NCBI GenBank assembly: GCA_030435675.1
Contig: CM059624.1
Span: 9,820,769-9,884,768, forward strand
DNA from: Steinernema hermaphroditum
Lineage: Eukaryota > Nematoda > Chromadorea > Rhabditida > Steinernematidae
DNA: 64,000 nucleotides
Reading direction: 5' to 3'
This document shows positions 12,601 through 22,437 of the stretch, piece by piece. The translations under genes were made by a program, and so were the position numbers. Under the pieces are notes generated by a model. That model had not been told where the DNA came from, searched no databases, and saw only the letters and a list, made by a program, of their open reading frames with translations. How positions within the stretch are numbered: the first letter of the stretch is position 1; each line of letters opens with the position of its first letter.

Positions 12601-12869
12601 TCAATTTTTCAATACTTGGTCAATAGTGTCAAGACGTCACTGTGGATTCTGGATTTAACTGTGATTTTTATTGTGTCACCTATTGTAATACATCGTTTGA
12701 AAGCGCTTCGAGCGCCGTTTGTTGTGTTGTGGCATCTCTACATCAGTGATGAACGAGCGCCTCTTTGCAATTATAGCTTCAGATTAGCATTGCAAAGCTA
12801 CCAAATGCATCGCGTTTTCTCCCAACTTCCATAAACGTCGACTACATAAGCAACGCGGGAACACTCGCA
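6648..12869. other. Long region without a supportable gene (6.2 kb)
   Basis: No exon chain or family resemblance was found on either strand. The part from about 6.8 to 10.1 kb contains GC-rich stretches and many ATTA/TAAT words (for example GGTGATTAG near 6911, 7748 and 10030), which could bind homeodomain factors, but such words are common. From 10.2 to 12.8 kb the DNA is AT-richer with no long ORFs. A pol III-type B-box word lies at 11900. Large regulatory DNA for the flanking genes or repeat-derived sequence are both possible. Confidence 0.4.
11860..11925 (+). other. tRNA-derived-like fragment with B-box
   Basis: GGTTCGACTC at 11900-11909 matches the internal B-box of tRNA genes, and a loose A-box-like word (TAACTGGCCATCC) lies about 40 bases upstream. 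The sequence does not fold into a tRNA cloverleaf that I can draw, so it is at most a degenerate tRNA or a tRNA-derived short interspersed element. Confidence 0.2.
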
Positions 12870-15505
12870 ATGGACGGTTTCGGATGGAAAGCCCGAGGCG
12901 ACTTCGTGGCCCCCGAGTCCTCTTCTCGAAAGCCCTTCTTTCCCAAGTTCCGGCACCTCTTCTCTGTCATCCCCATCGCCTACCGTCTCATCTTTTACAC
13001 AGTCGCCCAGTGGTGGCACGGCCGGGGCATCTTCATTAACATCTTCCGGCAGCTCCACCACAAACCCATCTATGGCGTCCCTTGTGGAGGCGTCGGAACC
13101 GGCGCCGTCGGAAGGGACTTCCGGGGAGGATTCTGCAAGTTCTCGATGCTCCCCGGCATCGTTGAGCAGAGGATCAGTTCCGTCAAGGCAGACCAGTTCA
13201 TCGTCTCCATACGGTCGTCCAAGACGGGTTCCCTCCTCCTCCAGAAGGTCCTCAACGCCGCAAAACAGCGACGTGGTCCCCTTTCCAGCTGGGCGTTCGG
13301 ATTCCCCCAAGAGAACCTCCACTACAGAGGCCTCTACCCGAGGTCGTGGACGAAGTATGAGATTCCAGAGGTAGGAGTCGAACTGATCTGCAGACAAGTC
13401 AGCCCCGTGATCCCCAATGACTACAAGGTAAGACGAATGCGGCGACTTTAGCTTCACCAAAACGACGATTTAGGACAGTTCTCTGCCTTTGTCCGTCTTC
13501 GTTTGGGAAATTCGCAATCATTCCAAGGAGAGTCTTACGGTATCGATCGCATTCACGTTCAGAAACGGCACAGGAGACCGAAAGTGGGAGAAGGAGGGTA
13601 TCTGCAGATTCGAGCGCTACGAGAACGCCACCTGCTCTGGAATCGACCTGAAACATTCCATAAATGGAGTCCCGACCACCTATGGACTTTCGGTTGAGAA
13701 GAAGACGGAACTCCACTTCTCCTCCACCACCTTCAATCCTTCGGGCGACGGCAGTCTCCTCTGGAAGAACCTCATGTCCTCCGGAGACCTAGTGGATGAA
13801 GAGATTTATTCGGCTTCTGAGACAAAGGAACTGGGAGTCGCGGTCTCGGCGCGGCAAACAGTCGCCGCGGGAGCGTCCGGGGAAGCCCGTTTCTGTCTCG
13901 TCTGGAATCAGCCGCTGACAAGGTTCGGGATGAAGAAGCGGGAGTACCGGAGAAGATACGCGCGCTTCTTCTCAGACGTGGAGCAGCTGGCCTCCCACGC
14001 CTTCCGGAGACTCGGCGCCTGGGAGAAGGCGATCGAGGAGTGGCAGAATCAAGTCCTCGAGGACGCCTCGCTCCCCGACTGGTACAAGTCGGCGCTCTTC
14101 AACGAGCTCTACTACTTGACCGACGGAGGGTCGAGTTGGTTCGAATTTGACGAAAAGTGGGCCGACGAGGAGCCCCAAATGAGCGAGTGCACAAGACGGC
14201 ACTTTACGGAGCACGGTAGATTCGGTTACCTCGAGTCGTGGGAGTACTTCATGGTGAATACCTACGACGTCCACTTCTACGCCTCATTCGCTTTCCTCCA
14301 GAACTGGCCCCAACTCCAACTCTCCATGCAGCTCGACTTCTGTAGGTTCCATGTAAAGAGAGATTGGTTCTTAAGGGATGTTTCAGCCGATCAAGTGCTT
14401 TGTGAGGACAAGCGTCTTGTGGAAAACACCGAGGAAGGAGGGACCTCATACGCAAAGCGATACGGTAGACTGCCGCACGATCTAGGACATCCAAGTAAGA
14501 CAGAATCGAGCCTCGGATAAGCTGTACTCTCTTTCAGTGGACGAACCCTACGTGTACAACAACTCCTACATGCTGCACGACAGCGGCGAGTGGCGCGACC
14601 TGAACCTCAAGTTCATCCTCATGGCCTACAGAGACTATCTCCACATCGTGGAGAAGTCGGAGATGTCTCCAGAGGAGAAGATGGCGATCCTGCAGCGCTT
14701 CTACGACCCGATCGTGTCGATCATCGAGACGGGTCTCCGGGAGTGGGACTCCGACGGTGACAGGATGATCGAAAACTCGGGCACCGCCGACCAGACCTAC
14801 GACATCTGGAGAATGACGGGCACCAGCGCCTACTGTGGAGGGCTCTGGCTGGCGGCGGTGTTCTGTGCGGCGCGAGTGGCCGAGATTCTCGAGAAGGAAG
14901 ACGACCGGGCGAGGTTCGAGGAGGTGCTGGAGGAGGCGAAGAAGGCCTACGTGAAGAAGCTGTGGAACGGGAAGTACTTCGACTTCGATGAGGTCTCCGA
15001 GAGTCGGAAATCGGTGATGGCGGATCAGCTCTGCGGGATGTGGTTCCTGGCGATGAGCCTCGGGGAACACCCGAAGGACATCGTGGGGGAGAAGAAGGCG
15101 GAGACGTCTCTCAGGACGGTCTTCGAGTACAACGTGATGAAGTTCGGAGAGGGTCGCCTGGGGCCGGTGAACGGGATGAAGCCCGATGGAAGCGTGGACA
15201 TCTCGAGTGTCCAGAGCGAAGAGGTGTGGACGGGCGTCGGCTATGCCCTCGGATCCTACATGATCATGATGGTAAGCGTCATCCTGAAGGGACAGAACTC
15301 AGACTCCGTTTAGGGAATGCGCGACGAGGGATTCAGAACGGCCGAGGGCATCTACAGAAGCTGCTGGGAGCGCTTCGGCCTGCACTATCAAACGCCCGAA
15401 GCGTTCATGAAGGAGGCGAGCTATCGCGCCATTGGCTACATGCGTCCACTTTCGGTTTGGGCCATGCAGAGGGCGATCGAATTCGAAAAGGAGAGGACAC
15501 AATGA
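12870..15505 (+). CDS. Non-lysosomal glucosylceramidase (GBA2 family, GH116)
   Basis: Hydrolyses glucosylceramide to glucose and ceramide at the ER/Golgi or plasma-membrane cytosolic face, as known for GBA2. Exons 12870-13427, 13474-14341, 14387-14494, 14538-15271 and 15314-15505 give 819 residues, near the usual family length. Recognisable blocks run in order: [19 protein letters not shown] near residue 68; [21 protein letters not shown] with Glu440 as the expected nucleophile (human E527); [19 protein letters not shown] with Asp596 as the expected acid/base (human D677); [10 protein letters not shown]; and [18 protein letters not shown] at the end. The 45-nt second intron (14342-14386) is a multiple of three and open, so retention would stay in frame. 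Poly(A) signals are at 15553 and 15638. The start is the first in-frame ATG; an upstream exon cannot be excluded. Confidence 0.95.
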
Positions 15506-15562
15506 ACTTGGTGATGTACAGAATGATATATGACGAAGTTTTTAAAGGCGGAAATAAACTCT

Positions 15563-15604
15563 CTCGGCCCCAAAGACTTCAGCATATCAGTCTTTGGGGC
15601 CGAG
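15563..15604 (+). other. Perfect 16-bp hairpin in the 3' region of the glucosylceramidase gene
   Basis: CTCGGCCCCAAAGACT is followed by a 10-nt loop and its exact reverse complement AGTCTTTGGGGCCGAG. It sits 58 bases after the stop codon, between two AATAAA signals (15553 and 15638). Use of the distal signal would include it in the mRNA; use of the proximal signal would leave it just downstream of cleavage. Confidence 0.7.
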
Positions 15605-15866
15605 ACCGAAGTGCACATCAATTGATGCGTTTAAATCAATAAAATTCTGCATTTAGATCTGTGAGGTAAAGCAAAAAGTTGTCCTTATATCCTTATATCC
15701 ATAAATTTACCATTTATCCATTTCAGCCATTGGAGTGATTTGAATTTCTCGTGGTCTTACAGCGACTGATCACCGTATCCGTCTGCACGTCATCTCTGCT
15801 AGCGACCGCTTTCCTTGTTATCCATGGATGTTGCAGACAATAAAATCGTAAAATCGCAGGAAATTT

Positions 15867-15915
15867 GTTACGAGTTTACGAGTTACGAGTACGAGTTACG
15901 CGTTTACGAGTTTAT
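15867..15915. repeat. Short TTACGAG tandem repeat
   Basis: About five to six imperfect units of TTACGAG/TTTACGAG run through this stretch, with minor variants such as TTACGCG. It is a local low-complexity repeat; the flanking 15.64-16.49 kb holds no supportable gene. Confidence 0.6.
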
Positions 15916-16489
15916 TTCTCGTATCTAAGGCTTACGCCTTGCGAGACGTCATATATATGCACAAGAAACACATTGTCACTCCGTAGTCGCCGGTCTTCTT
16001 CTGGCTTCGGCACATCAGAGTAGAACACGGCGATCCCATAAGTGTGCTCGGGGATAAGAGATGCGAAGAGCTGATTCCGGTGACGGAATCAGTAGGAAAT
16101 TTGTGGTCGAGAAAGCATTTCCCAATGGCAACTATCCCAAAATTTAATCCATCCACAAAAAGCACTAAATATCCACGAAAGCAACCTTAACCCATCGGTT
16201 GATTTCCTTCGCATGGTGTCGCACTAGTCGGACTTCTTGGCCCACGTAGAACGAGGACTCTTCCGTTCGAAAATGTCGCGGTTTATTCCATCGCCGTCAT
16301 CTTGACCTTATTATCGTTGATCTTCAGTAGACGAGCGGAATGTTTCGTCTACCTTTCGCAACCCCTGCTAACGATGAGAGCATCGTTCAGGTCCCACCAA
16401 TAAGAATGTGTGAATTTTTCGTTCACACTATTGGCATTGTACACCACATAATTTTTAGCAAAGCTGTTGATATGTATTAACTGCCGGAT

Positions 16490-17305
16490 ATGGATACCGT
16501 ACCCACTCTTTTCATCCAGTCCGTCCTCCGCGACCTCAGTAATAAATCTCTCATGAGTTGCACGGAAGTCGTTCGTTTTGGGAGACTGGCGAAGCGAATG
16601 GTGGAGAACTTGAGACATTTCGAAGTTGATCTCGCGGCATGTGGCGATCGCTTCGGCTGCGTTTTCAGGGAGCAAAAATGTCTGTGCATGTCGATCATCT
16701 CGGCACGCCGTTTCTCGTTTCACGAAGTGGCTCAAATAGAGATCCAACACGTCCGTATCCGTACCATTGTCTTCTGTTCCGTAAAACTCCTCGAAAATGA
16801 AAGGGAAACAATCCACATTATGCCCTTCTCGAAAATGCCAAAATTCTGCGAATTCGTCGGAACACGATTCCCTATCGAAGGGAGAACGGCGCTCTCCATA
16901 AGGCACTTCTCAATCGAAGAACAAATACCGTTTCTGAAGAATATGATGAAGCTCTTCGCCAATGGAATGCACTTCTCCAACATCAAACTGTGCTGGTTCG
17001 GAGTGGAAAGTGAACAGTTTCTCCAGAAGCAGGTCGAAGACGCCAAACTAGTTAACCTGCATCTCCACGGCAGCTGGCCCAGAACAACAGCCTCTGTAGT
17101 TCGACACTTTATGGAAAGACCGAATTTGGAGTATTTGCACGCGTCCGGTGGAAGAATACGGTGGGACGGCGGGGGTAGCGGAGATTGCGAGAGGGTTGAG
17201 ACGTTGATTGAGCGCTGGAGATGTAAAACGCCGTTACTCCCCTTGGCTAAACTAACAAGGGAAGTGTTCGAAGTGATACACGCCGATTTGGCTGAAACTT
17301 TGTAG
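16490..17305 (+). CDS. F-box-like nematode family protein, single exon
   Basis: An uninterrupted 271-codon frame begins MDTVPTLFIQSVLRDL. Openings of the type MD(S/T)VPxxF are characteristic of a large, fast-evolving nematode family with F-box-like N-termini and a C-terminal domain of unknown function; this assignment is from memory of the family. A probable acceptor ATTTTTAG lies about 33 bases upstream, and a two-codon upstream frame ATG-TAT-TAA intervenes. Unlike its neighbours the gene has no introns. Its last 50 coding bases lie in an exact 54-bp inverted repeat with 17946-17999, so its 3' end has been duplicated in reverse. These proteins are usually thought to be substrate adaptors; no substrate can be inferred. 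Confidence 0.65.
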   Translation: MDTVPTLFIQSVLRDLSNKSLMSCTEVVRFGRLAKRMVENLRHFEVDLAACGDRFGCVFREQKCLCMSIISARRFSFHEVAQIEIQHVRIRTIVFCSVKLLENERETIHIMPFSKMPKFCEFVGTRFPIEGRTALSIRHFSIEEQIPFLKNMMKLFANGMHFSNIKLCWFGVESEQFLQKQVEDAKLVNLHLHGSWPRTTASVVRHFMERPNLEYLHASGGRIRWDGGGSGDCERVETLIERWRCKTPLLPLAKLTREVFEVIHADLAETL

Positions 17306-17999
17306 ACTGGTAGAGCTATGGTCATGTAGTGCAGTGACGTATACCGCACCGGCAGCATCTTATATGAGAGGGTCTAAAAGCAGGTTAAAAGACAGGGATT
17401 CGGTGATATAGTGCTGTTTAAGCACAATGAAAACGGATGATTGTGTGGTCTAGTGGTTAACGTGCGGGACTGCGGGTGTTTTGCGCGGGTTCGACCCCAC
17501 TCGACGGCATAACTTTTTTTCTTAGCTCCACTACCTTCCTCAATGTCTTTAACCCCACTTAATCGCACGACAATCACTGTTTACGAGAGTCACAAACGAC
17601 CACACACAGCGATATTGTTTCTGTTTAGATCATACTGTAATGGAAAGACATGTATGTTGCTTGTCGAATCAGTTTTTTTTGTGAGCTGCTTGGCAATAAT
17701 AAGTTCTATTTCATTTGGTTCTCCTCTTGTAATCCACTTATCAGCTAAAAAATGGCGTTTGATTTTAGGCAACAGGACTCTGCGACCGAAGTTTCACTAC
17801 GGTATCGCTGTGTGTGGTCGTTTGTAACTCTCGTAAACAGCGATTTTCGTGCGATTAAGTGGGGTTAAAGACATTGAGGAAGGTAGTGGAGCTAAGAAAA
17901 AAAGTTATGTCGTCGAGTGGGATCGAACCCGCGCAAAAGACTACAAGTCTACAAAGTTTCAGCCAAATCGGCGTGTATCACTTCGAACACTTCCCTTGT
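17255..17999. repeat. Large imperfect inverted repeat
   Basis: The outer segment 17255-17308 is the exact reverse complement of 17946-17999 (54 of 54 bases). An inner segment of about 137 bases (17479-17614) is nearly the reverse complement of 17804-17940. About 190 bases of unrelated DNA separate the inner arms. The right copy lacks the counterpart of 17309-17478, so it looks like an inverted duplication followed by a deletion. The left outer segment contains the 3' end of the F-box-like gene. No transposase frame is present; a foldback or MITE-like element that captured or inserted beside host sequence is possible. Confidence 0.85.
17438..17515 (+). pseudogene. tRNA-like sequence in the left arm of the inverted repeat
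   Basis: TGGTCTAGTGG (17446-17456) is a good A-box and GGTTCGACC (17488-17496) a good B-box, at tRNA-like spacing and followed by a T-run near 17513, which could end pol III transcription. The T-stem halves do not pair, so this is a tRNA pseudogene or the tRNA-derived head of a short interspersed element. The B-box half recurs inverted in the right arm near 17925-17935, but the A-box half does not. Confidence 0.4.
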
Positions 18000-18963
18000 A
18001 AGCGTTGTAGGGATGCGGGTGTCGGACGAGTTCGTACAGAAGTATTCCCCTGGACGTCACGCAATGAACGGGATCCGTGTCCCCCACGCTAAGCTGCCAA
18101 GAATGTGGATTCTGGTTAGGCAGTACCTGAATCTCGGAACCTTGTCAGTGGTGGTACTTAAGTGTAAATGTCCAGATTCCTGCCAGCTGAAAACAGAAGG
18201 CTTTGAATGTGGTCCGTAAAGTCTCTACATAAATGCATGAATCCGTTAAACCAACTAAATAAAGGACATTCAGATGATACAAGACCCGCCATGTGGAAAC
18301 GGTTTGGCTGATTGAACTGTTTGGCACGCCGTGGCATGCACAGCAAGCGCAAACATCCCAGCCAAAATGAAAAACTGCCTTACAGGATACTAGGCGCTAA
18401 TCACTAAAGGTGCCTCAATTGATCTTATCTTCGCGTGTGCCTCGTGATCTCTTGAGATTTGATAGGGACGTATAGCCATCCCATTCTACTGCAGGATCAG
18501 TGACTATGTCTAAAATTAAACGATCTATTCTCTCTAATATCTCTTATATATATAATATCTAATGCTCTAATATTTCCAATATTTACTCGTAGTCTTTCCA
18601 TATGGACTGGAAAGATTCGGACTTCCTCTGCTTTAAACAATTGTGCTTCTCCGAGGGTGTTTCTGTATTTTCAACTTTCAAATGTCGTCCTCTTCCCGCT
18701 TCAGCTATCTTCTTACACCCAGGTCTCATCCACCTTCCAAGGGCCAGCCATTTGTTTACGAGATCAAAGCTATCAGACGTTCTACCCAAATGCCACAACT
18801 CACAAGGCAGACAACAATGGCGGCAGATCGAAGGAGGCGCTCTATCTCGGCGCGACATCTGTAAACAGACTTACAGTCGAAGCGAGGGTTTGTGCCTCAG
18901 AGGAAGCCGAAAGCAGTCGCTAGCGCGGCGCGTGATCAATTCTTGTCGAGTCTCTTTTCAGAT
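18000..18963. other. No supportable gene between the inverted repeat and the serpin
   Basis: A plus-strand open frame runs through the right arm of the inverted repeat and on to 18219, but its first part is only the reverse of the F-box-like gene and its remainder resembles nothing known. The stretch 18530-18600 is AT-rich with TATATATA and may belong to the serpin promoter. Confidence 0.4.
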
Positions 18964-20374
18964 ATGGGCGGCTGCGTTTCTAAGCGTCGACTTCGACAGT
19001 CAAGCGGGTCTTCCTCTTCTGTTGAATTGGTCTCCTACGAAGAATCGAGAACTACAACGTCGCCTCCGAAGGCTTCGGAGACTAAAGCCCGGGTGCTGGT
19101 TGCAGCCTCGTGTCCAACGGTTGCCCCGGGATCCCATAAGTCGCCAGAATCGGCCATGCTCAGTCTCACAGCCACCCTTCTCAAGAAGTTGGCCTCCAAT
19201 AGGTCAACGACGCTCTCGCCGTTCTGTTTGTGTCTTTGCTTGGCGACCATTTCCAGTGGCGCCGAAGGGAAGACGAAGAAGGAGTTCTTCGACCTTCTTG
19301 GACAGAGCTGCAGCGACTACTACTCCCGCATTCTTCTGCTGGTACACGGCTACTCAGACAAGTTCCAGAGTCTCAACCAGATCTTCCTCCAGGACGTCTT
19401 TGCTCTAAACAAAGACTTCCAGCACACGGTTGAGTCCAACTTCGATGGCGACGTTTGTCAGGTGGATTTCGGGGACCCCGAAGAGACGGCCGAGGTGAGC
19501 TCTTTGGAAGAACCGGTCAATTCTTTTTCCTTATCAGATCATCAACTCATTCGCCAATGGGGCCAGCGATGGCCACATTCCCGAAGTGATTTCGAAACGG
19601 GAGATCGAGAGTCTCTCGCGTGGCGTGGACCCTCTTCTTATGATGCTCATCACCGCCGTCCACTTCAAAGCGAAATGGAACTTCCCCTTTGGGACAAACA
19701 GTACTCATCCTGGGCAGTTTCGAGTCCCCGGGACGGCTTCTAAGAAGGTTTGCGCTCCTCTGGAATGCCTCCGGAACCCAGTCGTTTAGGTCGACATAAT
19801 GAACAAATCCGAGTTCTATCCTTATTTCGAAGACGACAGATTCCAGGTCTTGGAGATGGAGTACCGGAGCCCCTCAGCCGCCATGTTCGTCTTCTTGCCT
19901 CGTGAATTTCGACCTATCGACAGTGTTCTATCGGAACTGGACGGATCCTACCTCGAGCAAGTCCTTTACAGCCAGTTTGAAACTGACGTTTACGTCACGG
20001 TATACAATGGAATCCTTGTCGGAATTCGCTATCTTCTTCCTTTCTAGGTGTCGTTCCCAAAATTCGAAGTGCAAAACACACTTCCTCTCGACGAAACACT
20101 CAGAACTTGTGGACTGAACGAAGCCTTCCGGAGCACGGCTGACTTTTCGGGGATCATGGACGTCAAGCCTCTCTACATAAACTCCATCAGTCAGCAGGCG
20201 AAGATTTCGGTCACCGAGGAAGGCACCGAAGCCTCCGCTTTCACTCGCACCGTCTTGAGGGGAGGAGGTGGAGGACCTCCGAAGACGGCCGTTTTCCAGG
20301 CCACCCATCCATTCTTCTATCTGATCATTCATCTCCCCACAAATGCCGTTCTCTTTGCGGGAACATTCACTTAA
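18964..20374 (+). CDS. Serpin (serine protease inhibitor fold) with N-myristoylation-type start
   Basis: Exons 18964-19494, 19538-19747, 19790-19999 and 20048-20374 give 425 residues. The ATG lies two bases after CTCTTTTCAG, a probable trans-splice acceptor. The protein opens MGGCVSKRRLR, a Gly2/Cys4 pattern typical of N-myristoylated and palmitoylated proteins, followed by a Ser/Thr-rich stretch of about 60 residues. The serpin body starts near residue 64 with the usual blocks (NRSTTLSPFCLCLCLATIS, LITAVHFKAKW, FVFLPREF). The reactive-loop hinge is TEEGTEASAF (373-382), close to the inhibitory consensus, and the loop continues through a run of five Gly. The C-terminus has HPFFYLIIHLP and ends AVLFAGTFT. 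It has no secretion signal, so it should act inside the cell, perhaps at membranes. The target protease cannot be predicted; the likely P1 region is Arg/Gly. Confidence 0.93.
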
Positions 20375-20799
20375 GCGCACTAATTTTTTACCGTATTTTC
20401 TTGCATCATTTGACAACTCCGTTGACTGTTCTTTTAAGTGTTCCAGGAGAAATCGATTTTGAAACAGATCAAACAGTTCGTGGAAAGATGGCTCCCTTGT
20501 CTTTTTTTTTTGATTGTAACATTTCTTTGGACAACAAATGTGCCTTCATTCCACAAACGAGTAAAATGCTTTATGCACAAACAAACAAGCTGTAGAAACC
20601 ACAGGTAGCACTGTAGATAAGAGTAGTCATACCTTTCGAAATTAATAGAAATTATCGATTCGCAATTTATTCGAAATTATCGATTCTAATCTCAAGTATG
20701 GCTGAGGGCATCTCCCAACCTCAGTTCTGAAGACCTCTTCAAGATGTATTCTGATCGCAACATGTGTTTCATCACATCAGGCGTTTGGCCTGATCTCAT

Positions 20800-22437
20800 T
20801 TATTGATCAAGCTCATCATGGTCAAACCCGACGACAACAGAGGCGTGGGCCATCTTCGGTCCAAGATGCCCATTGCTCCCATCTTTGTCCTTTCCCTCGC
20901 TCTCCAGGAGTACGAATCGGACTCCACTTGGATACTTCGAGAAGACGTGCTCCACTTTGCTCCAGCCGACGTCTAGAAGATAAGCCATAACCACACGACA
21001 CTTTTTCTGTTCACTGTACCCTTTCCGCGTGGCAGTTCCCTTGAAAACTTGAAGGTTAGGTCATCCGAGAGAGGCCCTTTCCTTTTGTCGAGAAGACTCG
21101 CCGAGAATTTGTAAATCGCCGCGGTTCCACAGTGAGTGAACCACTCGGTCACCCTGATTCTGGGACGGACGCGATCGAGAACATCGGGCTGAAAGTTTTT
21201 GTGATTCTGCAATCGCTTCTGAAGCTTACATCGATTCCGGCGTCGACCAGGTCGATCTTGATGTCCTTTTGCGTTCCCCGATAGTTGGTCACGAAGCAGT
21301 GCGTCGTTGGAAGCGAAGGATGAGGAAGGCAGTTCTCCGGAGGGCTTTCGGTTGTGATACTAAAAGCGAATCTGAAGCACTGCGTAGACGTTCAAACCTA
21401 CTCGTCATTGGTGATCCCCCAGTGGCGCGTTCCGTCCTCTCCACTCGGATTCTTGATCAGATTCCGGCCGAAAGGCTTCTGTCGATAGAGCCTCGGATTC
21501 TGCTTGAAGAGACGTTCCCAGAGGGAGTCCCTGGGCGGAACCCACGATGTCCCCTCTCCGTCGACACGCGCCTTCTCCACCCAGAAGGACTGTCGGCGGA
21601 GGAGTTCGTTCCACTCCCGGCACACAATGGGAACGCTCTGGAAGAGCGTTTTATGCTCCACACGGGCCATGATCTTCTCCAGGATCTCACTTCCGACGAC
21701 GGATATGTCGAACTTGAAGGGGCTTCTCTCTACAGTGCCGTCCTCCACCACTACGGACGCGTGCGCCATCTTCGATCCGTAGTGACCGGCCCAGGATTGC
21801 GTGTCTCTTCCTTTGCTCTTCATTTCGACTTTCCGCACACCTTTCGGGTAGTTCCGGAAGACGTGCTCCACTCTGAACCAGTCCAGATCTGAAAGAAACC
21901 ACAGTTGACAACCATAAGTGTGAAGAGATACCGTACCTTTCCATTGTCGCATCGTCCTTTTGAAGGTGAATGTCGTCGTCTTCTTGTGTTTTTCTGCAAA
22001 TGGCCTGTTCCGTCCATCGAGAAGTCGCACTTCGATCTGATAAACAGCGCCGCAATCATCGCGATGACTCATCCACTCGGAGACGCGGATCGGAGGCACT
22101 AATCGATCGATGACCTCTGGCTGAAATGGCGAATTCAATAAGAAGCCGTTCTAAGTCCCCAAACCTTGATTCCCTCCTTGACCAGGTCGATTACAATCGT
22201 CTTCTCCGACCAGAAGTAGGACGTCGCGAAGCAGTGTGTGGTCTCCACAAACGGATTCGGATTACTCCGAAGTGGAGGGTTTTCGACGATCATCCTAAAA
22301 GTGGTTCAGTGCGGATTACGGTTTCTTGCGTCTTACCCTCCGTAGTACTCATCGTCCATCTGCCACCCGTCAAGTCCATTTTCACCGCTTGGATTCGAGA
22401 TGAGGTTTCTGTTGAATGGAGAGCGATCAGTGGCCAT
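20800..22437 (-). CDS. FBA / F-box / FBA protein, putative SCF substrate adaptor
   Basis: Minus-strand exons 22437-22337, 22294-22165, 22120-21937, 21888-21402, 21359-21230, 21188-21020 and 20972-20800 give 457 residues in one frame. The ATG is five bases after ATTTTCAG, a probable trans-splice acceptor. Residues 1-197 form a complete F-box-associated (FBA, Fbxo2/6/44-type) domain, opening RNLISNPSGENGLDGW and ending GSKMAHASVVV. An F-box follows (about 202-240, EILEKIMARV and VCREWNELL), and a second FBA domain (RNLIKNPSGEDGTRHW to GPKMAHASVVV) completes the chain. Exons 2 and 5 are both 130 nt, and exons 3/6 and 4/7 correspond, so the FBA module was duplicated with its exons. FBA domains of this type often bind glycans, and the F-box binds Skp1. 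The stop codon overlaps an AATAAA signal. Confidence 0.9.

Noticed and set aside
17917..18219. 100-codon plus-strand ORF
   Set aside because: Its first third is the reverse strand of the F-box-like gene within the inverted repeat, and the rest has no recognisable content.
18892..18963. Upstream extension of the serpin frame
   Set aside because: The frame is open to 18892, but a strong acceptor CTCTTTTCAG interrupts it two bases before MGGC, and the upstream frame begins with no convincing exon.
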